Positions 8,560-15,778 of a stretch of DNA of 38,890 nt are shown in pieces; within the stretch, counting starts at the first letter, position 1, and each line of letters begins with the position of its first letter. The stretch is from positions 1 through 38,890 of IMG/VR virus record IMGVR_UViG_3300031576_000168; one strand, given 5' to 3'. The position numbers and the translations under genes were made by a program. This stretch comes from a virus. Under the pieces are notes generated by a model. The model ran no database searches. It was not told the origin of the DNA and worked only from the letters and a program-made list of their open reading frames with translations.

Positions 8560-9152
8560 GCCCGTACGGCTATAGGTCGACGAGCCCGGCCGTGGTGCAG
8601 GACGCGCCGCGGGAGGTGTTCTACGCCCGTGACCCGCGGGCGGAGATCGGCCTCCGGGCCCCGCTCGCGAACGCCGAGAGCATCCACGCCCACACCGCGC
8701 TGGTCTCGGCGAGGCTGGGAGCAGCCAACCAAATCCGGATCACCCCGCTGGTCGTGCCCTACTTCATACTGGTCCAGGCCGTGGAGGCGCGGTGCACCTT
8801 GGCGGACGCGGACGCCCTGAACGACATAGGCCTCTACGACTGGACCGGAATGAAGATGCTCTCGTCGGGATCAACGGTCTACGCCACGGCCGGCCTGAAG
8901 ATGACCACACTTGCGACGCCGGTGAAGGTCTATCCTGGGCAGTATCATGCCGCCTGGACAAGCAATCAGGGTGGGGCCGGATCGGGCGCGGCCCTCGCCC
9001 ATGCGGCCAATCTGCCGGTCGCAGGGATGGTTCGGCGCTGCGGGACTCTCGCCACCGGCGGCGGGACGCTTCCGACGGTCATCAACCTCCAGGCCATCGT
9101 CGACACGGTCAACGCGAATTTCTGGCTGCACCTCATCGGGCGGGGGAGCTGA
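8556..9152 (+). CDS. tail-tip-associated beta-rich structural protein
   Basis: About 198 residues starting at GTG 8556, which overlaps the stop of the hub gene and has GAGGTGA 7 bases upstream. The sequence is beta-rich, with a pattern of strands around ARCTLADADALNDIGLYDW and WLHLIGRGS. I do not recognise the family. Position just after the tail hub suggests an adhesin or tip protein. The same frame is open farther upstream inside the hub gene, but that part has shadow-like composition. Confidence 0.6.
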   Translation: MSPYGYRSTSPAVVQDAPREVFYARDPRAEIGLRAPLANAESIHAHTALVSARLGAANQIRITPLVVPYFILVQAVEARCTLADADALNDIGLYDWTGMKMLSSGSTVYATAGLKMTTLATPVKVYPGQYHAAWTSNQGGAGSGAALAHAANLPVAGMVRRCGTLATGGGTLPTVINLQAIVDTVNANFWLHLIGRGS

Positions 9153-9203
9153 GTCGATGCCGGCCTGCGAAAGCGTTTTCCGCCCTGCCGGGATGAGGGT
9201 GCC

Positions 9204-9491
9204 GTGCCGTGGGAGCAGGTCTCGATCTGGATCGGATCGACCCCGCCAGACGACCCGGGCACGCCGGGCACTGGGGTGGCGTTCCTCTGGCTCGACACGA
9301 CCGACTTCAAACTTAAAGGCTTCAACGGTGTCGGTTTCGAGGCGACCTACATCGACCAGAAAGAGGTCCAGCGGTTCACTCCGCTCCAGCCGGCCCGTGC
9401 GACTCAGGTCATCTCTCCGAGTTCGGGCGGGGCGGGCGACCTTGATTTCGAGGATATCCAGCGGTTCACCGGAGGCGGGCTGATTGGTTAA
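9204..9491 (+). CDS. small virion-associated protein
   Basis: A 95-residue protein starting at GTG 9204 after GGGTGCC. It contains WEQVSIWIGSTPPDDPGTPG and then AFLWLDTTDFKLKGFNG, a pattern seen in small carbohydrate-binding or fibre-tip modules in which an aromatic-rich strand precedes a label-like repeat. QRFTP and QRFTG occur twice (about residues 56 and 86), a possible internal repeat. Function is unknown. The 51 bases before it hold no gene. Confidence 0.55.
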   Translation: MPWEQVSIWIGSTPPDDPGTPGTGVAFLWLDTTDFKLKGFNGVGFEATYIDQKEVQRFTPLQPARATQVISPSSGGAGDLDFEDIQRFTGGGLIG

Positions 9492-9822
9492 CAACTATCT
9501 CACGCCCGTCGGGGTGAATCTGAAGGCCGCTGGCGCCCTCGTCTACACAGCGCCCGTTGGAACCTCGACGATGCTGATAGTCTATTTCAGCAACGTGGAC
9601 GTGGCGAATCGGAAACTGAACGCCTACCTGCACACCGGCGCTCTGCCGGCGGCGGGCGTGGCGCGCGACGCGCTCGCGATAACTGCGAAGGATTTTACCC
9701 TCGTGAGGGAGGGGCAGCTTCAAGCCGGGCCGTTCTACCTGACGACCGGATACAAGGTCACCGCGTTCAGCGACGTGGACGACAAGATCACCGCCGTGCC
9801 GGTCGGCGTGGAGACGACTTAG
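9484..9822 (+). CDS. small beta-rich structural protein
   Basis: A 112-residue protein with an apparent TTG start at 9484, preceded by GGAGGCGGG and overlapping the end of the preceding gene by 8 bases. Alternating hydrophobics (VYTAPVGTSTMLIVYFSNV and FYLTTGYKVTAFSDV) suggest a single beta-sandwich. It belongs to a run of distal structural genes. No family was recognised. Confidence 0.55.
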   Translation: MVNNYLTPVGVNLKAAGALVYTAPVGTSTMLIVYFSNVDVANRKLNAYLHTGALPAAGVARDALAITAKDFTLVREGQLQAGPFYLTTGYKVTAFSDVDDKITAVPVGVETT

Positions 9823-9831
9823 AGGTGAGGG

Positions 9832-10317
9832 ATGGTCAGACTGCTCGTCCCGCTCATCACGACGCACAAGGACGAGCACAAGTCCGGCGGGCTGGACGCT
9901 TTCGCAGCGACCGACGTGCTCGAGGCGCTGGTGAAGCGCCTCCGCGACGGCGGAGGTGCCGACCTCCTCATCGGCACTTTGGTGGACGGCGAAGGGCTCA
10001 GGCGCAGCGGCAACAACATCGTCAGCAGCGGGATCGCATCCACGGTCCTGGCCCAGGGGCCGACCACGGTCGCGAACGAGACGGACACCGTTCTCGCGAC
10101 ATTCACCCTCGCCGATGGGCAGTCAGTCGTCGCCTCGTTCGCGGCCCGCGGGACGACCGCCGGCATCATCATCACCGGCGATACGGCTTCACCAGTCGCG
10201 ACCGGAGTGGCACAATGGTCGCTGAGAAAGACCACGACCGCGGGCCAGCACGAACTTCGGCTCCGGCACGACTTCGGGGTTTCCACCACCTTCGACTGGA
10301 AGGTCATAAGGGTGTGA
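9832..10317 (+). CDS. fibre/spike-like structural protein
   Basis: A 161-residue protein with GAGGTGAGGG directly before the ATG. The N-terminal DEHKSGGLDAF phrase followed by a helix (ATDVLEALVKRLRDG) resembles the start of several phage fibre proteins. Residues 60-161 are beta-rich, with GTTAGIIITGDTAS and a terminal DWKVIRV strand. It lies in the distal structural cluster. A role in host recognition is possible but unproven. Confidence 0.55.
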   Translation: MVRLLVPLITTHKDEHKSGGLDAFAATDVLEALVKRLRDGGGADLLIGTLVDGEGLRRSGNNIVSSGIASTVLAQGPTTVANETDTVLATFTLADGQSVVASFAARGTTAGIIITGDTASPVATGVAQWSLRKTTTAGQHELRLRHDFGVSTTFDWKVIRV

Positions 10318-10319
10318 AC

Positions 10320-10565
10320 ATGGCGAACGGGCCGCTGGAGACGTTCTCGCTCGCCTACTGCCGACAATGCGTTCCGCGCTGCGCGGTGGGCGCGGGCAAG
10401 GCGGCCAACGGGAGCTTCTCCGTGGCGTCCCACGAACTGATACCGACCGTCGTCCATACGGACATCAAGACCATCAGGGTCACCGACATCTTCCTCGACC
10501 CGGGCGAGACGCCCGCACAGCAACTCACCCGCATGGATGCGCTCTATTCGGGGAGGTATGTCTGA
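10320..10565 (+). CDS. small protein of the distal structural cluster
   Basis: About 81 residues beginning with ATG 10320, three bases after the stop of the previous gene. It has an N-terminal YCRQCVPRCAVG segment with three cysteines, then VIKTIRVTDIFLDPGETPAQQL. The cysteine pattern is too short to call a zinc finger. The stop overlaps the next ATG (TGATG), so the two are probably coupled. Confidence 0.5.
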   Translation: MANGPLETFSLAYCRQCVPRCAVGAGKAANGSFSVASHELIPTVVHTDIKTIRVTDIFLDPGETPAQQLTRMDALYSGRYV

Positions 10566-10720
10566 TGGTGCGCACCGGGATCAACGCGACGATGGCCGAC
10601 CACCACGCGCTCGTGCGGCTGCTCATCTCGAAGGGCGTGTTCACGCTGGCGGAGTACCGGACGGCGCTCAAGGCGGAGGAGCGCAAGAGCATCCGCGGCG
10701 AGCGGGAGAACATCATATGA
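10565..10720 (+). CDS. small helical protein at the end of the structural operon
   Basis: 51 residues. It contains LISKGVFTLAEYRTALKAEE, a helix-turn-helix-like phrase that is frequent in short proteins encoded after phage tail-fibre genes. The start has GGGGAGGT a few bases upstream. It is the last rightward gene of this block and ends one base from the leftward resolvase gene. Confidence 0.55.
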   Translation: MVRTGINATMADHHALVRLLISKGVFTLAEYRTALKAEERKSIRGERENII

Positions 10721-10721
10721 T

Positions 10722-11171
10722 TCAAGGCGCCGACCCGAGCGCCCGCACATTCACGCGGACGCCAGGTGGTTCGTCGTAATCGTAGACCTTCGCGGCCCGG
10801 CCGAACTCCGCCACCTGCGAATCGTCCAGTAGAACGGTCCCCGTGAGTGAGTCGTTCACCGCCCGTATCAGCTTCTCGAGGTCGCCGACTTGGCGGGAGA
10901 CCGGCCACTCCCGCAGCACCGGATTCTTCGGAAGGCGTTTGAAGACTTTGCGCAGCCGCTTCGGACGTGCGGCGATGAAGAGGTATTCAATCGACACGGG
11001 ACCGTCGTAGAGCGGCTTTCCCGCCCACGCGATCGCGGCCTCGCGCGCGACGTTCTGCCGCCACGGCTTGAGGCGCTTGCTCGATTCGACCATGATGCCG
11101 CGCCCCACGTTGCGCTTCGAGCCTTGCGGGGCGGGCTGGCCGCGGACGGTAAAGGAGACGAGCTCGGTCAT
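10722..11171 (-). CDS. rusA: RusA-type Holliday junction resolvase
   Basis: 149 residues from the start at 11171. The RusA family pattern is clear: VRGQPAPQGSKR at the N-terminus and the acidic core GDLEKLIRAVNDSLTGTVLLDDSQV at about 96-120. Candidate metal-binding aspartates are D97, D107 and D116/D117. RusA dimers cut four-way junctions, which in viruses serves recombination, branch removal before packaging and repair. The start codon overlaps the stop of the zinc-ribbon gene (11168-11332) by four bases, so both are one leftward operon. A longer upstream start is possible but would run through that gene. Confidence 0.85.
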   Translation of the reverse strand: MTELVSFTVRGQPAPQGSKRNVGRGIMVESSKRLKPWRQNVAREAAIAWAGKPLYDGPVSIEYLFIAARPKRLRKVFKRLPKNPVLREWPVSRQVGDLEKLIRAVNDSLTGTVLLDDSQVAEFGRAAKVYDYDEPPGVRVNVRALGSAP

Positions 11172-11332
11172 GCCTCGATCAACTCCGCAGGCAACCAGCG
11201 CATGAGCATCGCCGGTCCATAGACCTTGCACCAGGGACAGTAAGTCCTTGGATCTGATGGCCTCCACGACCTGTCAAGCCGCTGCTCCCCGCAAGCATCG
11301 CAGCTCACGAGCGGCACTTCTGCGCGCTTCAT
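11168..11332 (-). CDS. small zinc-ribbon protein
   Basis: 54 residues with two CxxC pairs (CDACGEQ near 11 and CPWC near 32), a typical four-cysteine zinc ribbon. It starts at 11332 on the minus strand and is the first gene of the RusA operon. A TATA-like element about 25 bp upstream would give a leaderless transcript. Zinc ribbons of this size often bind nucleic acid or proteins. A link to the resolvase is inferred only from the operon. Confidence 0.6.
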   Translation of the reverse strand: MKRAEVPLVSCDACGEQRLDRSWRPSDPRTYCPWCKVYGPAMLMRWLPAELIEA

Positions 11333-11352
11333 GAGTCGCCAGGGCGGGCTTA

Positions 11353-11362
11353 GGATATGAAT
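11353..11362 (-). promoter_or_regulatory. TATA-like element for the leftward RusA operon
   Basis: On the minus strand this reads ATTCATATCC. Its centre is about 25 nt upstream of the start codon at 11332, the usual TATA-to-TSS distance in archaea, so the mRNA would be nearly leaderless. Confidence 0.4.
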
Positions 11363-11523
11363 CAGAACAGGGGATGGGTGAAAGTGAGCGAAAGTCTGGA
11401 TCGGGCCGGGCCGAGCGGCCGGCCCTGAGCCCGGTCGAGCGGTTGTGGTCGATGGCTCAGACAAGCCCTCGCCGCTCGACCTGACCGCATCTGAAGATCC
11501 ACGATAAGCCTTCCTCCCCCTCC

Positions 11524-11560
11524 CCTCTGTCCGTCTTACATCGTGTTACATCGACAGAGG
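11524..11560. repeat. inverted repeat with two direct half-sites, candidate operator
   Basis: CCTCTGTC (11524-11531) and GACAGAGG (11553-11560) are perfect 8-bp inverted arms around 21 bases. Inside, TTACATCG occurs at 11536-11543 and again at 11546-11553, 10 bp apart, one helical turn. It lies in the 315-bp non-coding stretch between the leftward RusA operon and the rightward 11648 gene, and is followed by a purine-rich GAGGAGG tract. A regulator binding site is the simplest reading. Confidence 0.5.
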
Positions 11561-11609
11561 AGGAGGAGGAGGAGAGGAGGTAGGAGAAGGCGCCGTTTCG
11601 ATTGCAGGG

Positions 11610-11617
11610 TTCAAATA
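11610..11617 (+). promoter_or_regulatory. weak TATA-like element before the 11648 gene
   Basis: TTCAAATA lies about 35 nt before ATG 11648. A start site 25-27 nt downstream would give a leader of roughly 10 nt. The match is weak. The rest of 11333-11647 holds only the inverted repeat and a purine-rich tract. Confidence 0.3.
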
Positions 11618-11647
11618 GCCTCGGTGTCCTCGCCTGCCCGTGGTCCG

Positions 11648-12076
11648 ATGGCGAAACGCGACGTTCCGATGATTCAGTATCAGGTGCGGCTACCGGCAGA
11701 TGTGTGCAACCAGATTTATCGTGAGGACATCCCAGCTGAGATCCTGCGGCGCGTCCTCGTGCGCGCGGTCTATGATGCCTCAGCCAAACTCTCTTGGCTC
11801 AGGGGTCGCGCGACAGACCTGCGTGAGCAACTCGCGGCCGTGGAGGGCAGAATCGAGGAACTTGAAGAACTCGAGCAAGCCGACAAGTGCGCGGAGCGCG
11901 CTGCACCCGTCGTGCGTTACCTGCGGGGCGAATATGGTCCTCGAACCGTCAGGGAAATGGCGCGGTCCAATGACCCGACCTTGGACCGCTGGTTTTCAGA
12001 TCCAGCGGCGGACAAGCTGCTCAAGGAGTGCGGGCTCGACCGCGGGCAGTTGGTCGAGATCCTGAAACGGGCCTAG
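11648..12076 (+). CDS. putative regulatory protein with central coiled coil
   Basis: 142 residues. Residues 8-40 (MIQYQVRLPADVCNQIY...) look like a strand plus two helices, as in ribbon-helix-helix proteins. Residues 45-80 form a coiled coil rich in Glu and Leu, and the C-terminal part is helical with GPRTVREMARSND, which could be a helix-turn-helix. I chose ATG 11648; the upstream extension is Arg-repeat shadow. It is a single gene between a divergent control region and the RPA promoter, so it is a candidate regulator of one or both. No family is certain. Confidence 0.6.
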   Translation: MAKRDVPMIQYQVRLPADVCNQIYREDIPAEILRRVLVRAVYDASAKLSWLRGRATDLREQLAAVEGRIEELEELEQADKCAERAAPVVRYLRGEYGPRTVREMARSNDPTLDRWFSDPAADKLLKECGLDRGQLVEILKRA

Positions 12077-12147
12077 ACACGTCTGAAAATGCTTCATGGA
12101 GGGGGGAGGGAATGACCCGGATACGCCTATACAGAGGCTTCTTGGGA

Positions 12148-12159
12148 GGGGATGTCCCC
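12148..12159. promoter_or_regulatory. palindromic operator GGGGANNTCCCC, copy 1
   Basis: GGGGATGTCCCC ends exactly 8 bp before the TATA box at 12168. The same palindrome, with a different centre, sits at the same distance before the promoter at 14008. A shared operator for a repressor or activator is inferred. Confidence 0.5.
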
Positions 12160-12167
12160 TTGGTAGG

Positions 12168-12207
12168 TATATATCCTAGGTCGATTGTCTAGGCACAAGG
12201 TGATGCC
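12168..12207 (+). promoter_or_regulatory. archaeal-type promoter and short leader, copy 1 (RPA operon)
   Basis: TATATAT at 12168-12174 is followed 28 nt from its centre by GGTGATGCC (12199-12207) and then directly by the start codon. Transcription about 25 nt downstream of the TATA box would start at or just before the GGTGA ribosome-binding sequence. A CCTAG/CTAGG inverted pair (12175-12179 and 12189-12193) lies between TATA box and leader. Confidence 0.7.
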
Positions 12208-12852
12208 GTGATGACGACCGATAAGAAGTGCGAGGTCCCGGGATGTAGGAACAAAGCCAAGACGACCTGCCTCTGTTCGATGCAGGTCTGCCGGACGCAC
12301 TACAACCACTGCGTCAGGAAGTCGAAGCGTGCGCCGGTGGCGATCCAGCCGCCCGCAGTTCGCGAGCTGACCCTTCAGCAGGCGTTCAACCTGCCGACAG
12401 CGAAGGATGCGGCCGAAGGCCCAGCGGTCTATAGGGGCGTCGTGGTGGACATACGCGACACCAGCGGGTTCGTGCTACGCTGCCCGGAGTGTAGCCGGGT
12501 GCTCCAACCAAGCCACTTGGCCGCCGACAAGGGCCAACCGGTGTGCCGCATCCATATGCGGGTCGAGGGTAGGCCTGACGTGCGGTTGAAGTTCGTGGTC
12601 GACGACGGGACGGGCGCCTGCATCTTCGTCGCAGATGCGATTGCGACTCAGAAGTTCATTGGCCTGACGGTGGTCGATGCCGCCCAGAAGATGGAGGAGT
12701 GGGGCGCGAAGGGACTCCTCGAATGGATCGAGGGCAAGACCCTCGGGCGGTCGGTCAGCGTGAAGGGCAAGCTTACCGCGGACGAGTTCGGCTACATGGT
12801 CTTCGCCGAGAGCGTGGAGTACCTGATGCCGACTCCGGAGGTGGTCGCATGA
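12208..12852 (+). CDS. RPA-like single-stranded DNA-binding protein with two zinc motifs
   Basis: 214 residues. An N-terminal zinc finger (Cys 8, 12, 21, 23, 28, His 31 and nearby) precedes an OB-fold-like region at about 74-200. Within the OB fold is a second zinc site (C92, C95, C113, H116), the typical position for archaeal/eukaryotic RPA large-subunit domains. The phrase VVDDGTGACIFVADAIA matches the RPA pattern in which a strand runs into a D-G-T/S turn. The protein probably coats single-stranded DNA during replication or recombination. The first start codon is GTG 12208, directly after the GGTGATGCC leader; ATG 12211 is next. It leads an operon with the RadC-like and DUF3560 genes. Confidence 0.75.
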   Translation: MMTTDKKCEVPGCRNKAKTTCLCSMQVCRTHYNHCVRKSKRAPVAIQPPAVRELTLQQAFNLPTAKDAAEGPAVYRGVVVDIRDTSGFVLRCPECSRVLQPSHLAADKGQPVCRIHMRVEGRPDVRLKFVVDDGTGACIFVADAIATQKFIGLTVVDAAQKMEEWGAKGLLEWIEGKTLGRSVSVKGKLTADEFGYMVFAESVEYLMPTPEVVA

Positions 12853-13397
12853 GCGCCGAAGGCGGCTGGATCGACAGCCTCGAGACTTCGGCCCGCGGGC
12901 TCGTCTATGCAGTGCGCGACTTCAAGGCGCAGCTCCCCGTGGCCTGCGATGGCGACGACTCCGCACTCGACGCCCGCCTGCTCGAACTGGAGCACGTACT
13001 CGCGCGCAAGCCAGGCGCCCGGCCCAAGATCCGCAGACCTCAAGACGTGCCGGGAGTCCTGCCCGCCTTGAGCGACGAGGCCCAAGAGTGCTTCTGGGCC
13101 CTCTACCTCGACTCGAGGTGCGGGCTCATCCAGGCCGTGATGGTCAGCAAGGGAAGCGCCGACCTCTGCCTCGCGCACCCGCGCGAGGTGTTCAAGGGCG
13201 CGGTCAGGGTTGGGGCCTGCAAGATCGTGGTCGCGCACAACCATCCGTCCGGCGTGCTCGAACCCAGCCAGCAAGACCTCGAACTGACTGACCGTCTACG
13301 CGAGGCCGGGCGGGTGTTGGGCATTCCGCTTCTGGATCATGTCATCGTTTCGGCCTCGGGCGCGGCGCGCAGCGTCCTGCCGGAGGTGGCGAAGTGA
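12849..13397 (+). CDS. RadC-like JAB/MPN-domain protein
   Basis: 182 residues. The JAMM metal motif is complete: HNHPSGVLEPSQQD with H130, H132, S134 and D143. An N-terminal helical part of about 70 residues replaces the usual helix-hairpin-helix domain of bacterial RadC. RadC-like JAMM proteins are common in mobile elements; their reaction is not settled, and a metal-dependent nuclease or protease has been proposed. The ATG overlaps the RPA stop by four bases, so it is translated with it. Confidence 0.8.
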   Translation: MSAEGGWIDSLETSARGLVYAVRDFKAQLPVACDGDDSALDARLLELEHVLARKPGARPKIRRPQDVPGVLPALSDEAQECFWALYLDSRCGLIQAVMVSKGSADLCLAHPREVFKGAVRVGACKIVVAHNHPSGVLEPSQQDLELTDRLREAGRVLGIPLLDHVIVSASGAARSVLPEVAK

Positions 13398-13987
13398 CTT
13401 ACCGCGACCGCCGTCTTGCGAAAGCCGAACGGCTGCGTGAGTGGGCGCGCAAGAGGGAGGAGGCGGCGGCCCAGACGTTCAAGACTGGCGAGCAGTACCG
13501 CGGCGACATCGCGTTCAACACCCAGCCCGGCCACATCCCCGAACGGGCCCGCCTCATCGCCCGCGAGGACCGGGCGCACGAAAGCCTGAGCAAGGCGCGA
13601 GCGATGAAGTCTCGGGCCGCGGGCATCGAGGCGGCGGCAGACCACGCGATCTATTCGGATGACCCAGACGCGGTCGAGGCACTTACCACGAAGATCGCGC
13701 ATCTCGAAACCCAGCGCGCCCGGATGAGGACCATCAACGCAGCCATCCGCAAGGGTCTTGGCTGGGAGGCGAGACTCGCGGAGATGGGCGGGCCGCTCAC
13801 GGAACGCGAGGGAGCCGCACTCCTCCGCATCGCGCGATACACGCCATACCACTGCAAGAACGGCGTGCCATCGTTCCCTGCCTATGCTCTGTCAAACCTC
13901 GGCGGCAACATCAGCCGCCTGAGAAAACGACTCGCGCAGCTCAAGCCTATTCAGGTCGCGCCAGTCGATCCGTCCGGGGGTAACTAG
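13394..13987 (+). CDS. DUF3560-family protein
   Basis: 197 residues starting at GTG 13394, which overlaps the preceding stop. The N-terminal pattern AERLREWARKREEAAAQ, the GHIPERARLIAREDRA element, and the later DPDAVEALTTKIAHLETQRARMR followed by an INAAIRK phrase match DUF3560 proteins, which occur on plasmids and viruses. The function of that family is unknown. The protein is mostly helical and coiled-coil. It ends right at the operator before the 14047 promoter. Confidence 0.75.
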   Translation: MTYRDRRLAKAERLREWARKREEAAAQTFKTGEQYRGDIAFNTQPGHIPERARLIAREDRAHESLSKARAMKSRAAGIEAAADHAIYSDDPDAVEALTTKIAHLETQRARMRTINAAIRKGLGWEARLAEMGGPLTEREGAALLRIARYTPYHCKNGVPSFPAYALSNLGGNISRLRKRLAQLKPIQVAPVDPSGGN

Positions 13988-13999
13988 GGGGAACTCCCC
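13988..13999. promoter_or_regulatory. palindromic operator GGGGANNTCCCC, copy 2
   Basis: GGGGAACTCCCC begins one base after the stop codon of the DUF3560 gene and ends exactly 8 bp before TTATATA at 14008, the same spacing as copy 1. Confidence 0.5.
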
Positions 14000-14007
14000 G
14001 CCGGGGG

Positions 14008-14046
14008 TTATATACCGCTGAGGTTGGTAGGGGGGTAGGTGACGCC
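14008..14046 (+). promoter_or_regulatory. archaeal-type promoter and short leader, copy 2
   Basis: TTATATA at 14008-14014 is followed 27 nt from its centre by GGTGACGCC (14038-14046) and then ATG 14047. The arrangement is the same as at 12168. Confidence 0.7.
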
Positions 14047-14502
14047 ATGACTGAGGAGAACGAGACGAGGCAGGCAGGAGACCGCGCTGGGGGCGGCAAC
14101 GAGATGGCCAGCGGCGAAATCGAAAGCGACCTGAGCAAGCGCAGCGAGCATCCCTGCGTGATGTGCGGTTCGATGCCCAGGCTTTCCAAGGCCGAATACA
14201 TCGCCTTCGACCGTAGGTGCCGTCGTTGTTTTCACCGTGGCAAAGCGTGGGAGCGGAAAGAGGCGGCCAACACCGTCACGCAGAACGCCGAACTTGGTAG
14301 TTATGCCGTCGTAGTTTGGCGGGGAGCGGTGGCGGAAAACTGCCGCATCCTCGGAACTCGCTTCACGACCCGCGCTGCGGCGGTTGAACACGCGGAGAAG
14401 CTGCGCGGCTCACCCTCTGAATGGGGCGGGCATGATGGCATCTACGAGATCGTGAAACTCGTTGCGATCTGTGATGCTGGCGGTCTGAAGGAGGTGGCGT
14501 AG
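14047..14502 (+). CDS. putative zinc-binding protein
   Basis: 151 residues. A CVMCG pair near 37-41 and CRRCF near 58-62 form a four-cysteine zinc site. The second half is a mixed alpha/beta region (SYAVVVWRGAVAENCRILGTRF). It is the first gene behind a strong promoter with its own operator, so it is probably expressed early. I do not recognise the family. Confidence 0.6.
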   Translation: MTEENETRQAGDRAGGGNEMASGEIESDLSKRSEHPCVMCGSMPRLSKAEYIAFDRRCRRCFHRGKAWERKEAANTVTQNAELGSYAVVVWRGAVAENCRILGTRFTTRAAAVEHAEKLRGSPSEWGGHDGIYEIVKLVAICDAGGLKEVA

Positions 14503-14503
14503 C

Positions 14504-14695
14504 ATGTCCTCTGGGACGAAGCGACCCGTCCCAACCCGATGGTGTGAATGCGGCCCATCCTATCGCGGCCCTCACGTCTATGTCCCAGGCAAGTGTGTCC
14601 CAAAAGAGGGCGAGTGCTTCACTTGCCAATGTGATGAGGACTGCAACCACACCTGTTGCAACGCCGATTCACCGAAGGCCGCAGGGGGTGACTGA
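14504..14695 (+). CDS. cysteine-rich mini-protein
   Basis: 63 residues with nine cysteines: CEC, C at about 30, CFTCQC, C, and CC. The pattern suggests one or two zinc sites. ATG 14504 lies one base after the preceding stop. No family is known to me. Confidence 0.5.
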   Translation: MSSGTKRPVPTRWCECGPSYRGPHVYVPGKCVPKEGECFTCQCDEDCNHTCCNADSPKAAGGD

Positions 14696-14697
14696 GC

Positions 14698-15480
14698 ATG
14701 GCCCCCTGCCCTCAATCGAAGACCGGCCACTGCTGGACCGACCTCGCGCACGACGCGAAGTGCGCCAAATGCTGCCACTGCGGCGAGGTGCGCGACCTTC
14801 CGCCGAAGGTGGTCGAGGTCCTCGTGAACGTTCATGCGACCCGCAAGGTTCCGGGCGCGGTCCAATACTCTAGCGATGAGAAGGGAGGCTCCATCTCGCT
14901 GCGCGCCTCGATCCGCGAGGGTGAGAACATCATGGGCGCGACCCGGATGCTCTGGGACCTCGCGGAAGTCGAGCTTGAGAAGCGCGGCCTCACGGTCGTC
15001 AGGAAGGAGGCCGAGGTCGGGCGCGTGCGACCGAAGGCCCGATGCCGCTTCGAGACGCCCGACCGCCGGTGCGCCGAGATCGCGGTGCCGGATGAGGACT
15101 TCTGCGAGGCTCATCTGGTGCAGCCTGCGCCAGCCAAGCCCACTGAACCCAAGAAGGGCGATGAACCCGCAACCGCCTCGTCATCGGCTACACCCGCGGG
15201 CGAGCCCTCTGGGGCCTTCAAGCCTGCCGACCAGCAGCCAGCGCGCGCCGCAGACGAGATGCCGCTACCCGAATGGATCAAGAACCGGGTGGCGAGTTGG
15301 GAGGGCGTGCCGGAAGTCAAGCGGCGCGAGGATGGGGCCTACCGCGGCCTGATGACCGTCATCGAGCAGCAGGGCGGGCGCAAGATGGGCTACTGGGCCT
15401 ACCTTCTGGATCGACCCGACGCGCTCGAAGCGATGAAGAAGTGGGCCGCCCGGTGGGGTTGGAAGGGGGCGGGTGCGTGA
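14698..15480 (+). CDS. zinc-finger protein with linker and C-terminal helical domain
   Basis: 260 residues. The N-terminus has a cluster of cysteines (C4, C12, C22, C25, C26, C28) with two histidines. A middle domain (45-120) is mixed alpha/beta, and CRFETPDRRC with CEAHL near 117-140 forms a second zinc-like site. An Ala/Pro-rich linker (145-180) follows. The C-terminal domain (about 185-260) contains WASWEGV and YWAYLLDRPDAL. It might bind DNA, but the family is not recognised. Confidence 0.55.
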   Translation: MAPCPQSKTGHCWTDLAHDAKCAKCCHCGEVRDLPPKVVEVLVNVHATRKVPGAVQYSSDEKGGSISLRASIREGENIMGATRMLWDLAEVELEKRGLTVVRKEAEVGRVRPKARCRFETPDRRCAEIAVPDEDFCEAHLVQPAPAKPTEPKKGDEPATASSSATPAGEPSGAFKPADQQPARAADEMPLPEWIKNRVASWEGVPEVKRREDGAYRGLMTVIEQQGGRKMGYWAYLLDRPDALEAMKKWAARWGWKGAGA

Positions 15481-15659
15481 GCAACCACCCCATCAGGTAC
15501 GAGGATCGGGAGACCAATGGCGGGCGCACGTTCCACCGCGCCATCTGCGGCTGCGACTGGGCCTCCCTTTGGGTCAGGCTCATGGATCTGGCGAGCGACG
15601 CGGCCGACGCCCACCGGGACGAGATGCGGGCCGCCGGGCTGCTCGAGGTGAGTGCATGA
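15477..15659 (+). CDS. small hypothetical protein
   Basis: 60 residues starting at GTG 15477, which overlaps the preceding stop by four bases. It has a GGRTFHRAICGCDWASLW core and an acidic helix with DAADAHRDEM. One CxC pair is present. The family is unknown. Confidence 0.5.
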   Translation: MSNHPIRYEDRETNGGRTFHRAICGCDWASLWVRLMDLASDAADAHRDEMRAAGLLEVSA

Positions 15660-15778
15660 CGCTCCCCTCGGAGGCGAGAACCGTTAGGGTATGCTGGAAG
15701 TCCACCAATGGGCACTGTCCCTGTTTCTACCTAGCGGGGGGCGCGTGTTGCATTTGCCGGAGACGGAGGCGGTCGTGA
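15656..15778 (+). CDS. cysteine-rich mini-protein, 40 residues
   Basis: It starts with ATG 15656 overlapping the preceding TGA by four bases and ends TGA overlapping the next ATG. It has five cysteines (CWK, CPCF, CCIC) and ends in an Arg run. The coupled start and stop positions are the main support for it being a real gene. Confidence 0.45.
   Translation: MTLPSEARTVRVCWKSTNGHCPCFYLAGGACCICRRRRRS

Noticed and set aside
11590-11630. GGGTTCAAAT as a possible tRNA T arm
   Set aside because: The flanking bases do not form a T stem and no acceptor or anticodon arm can be drawn.
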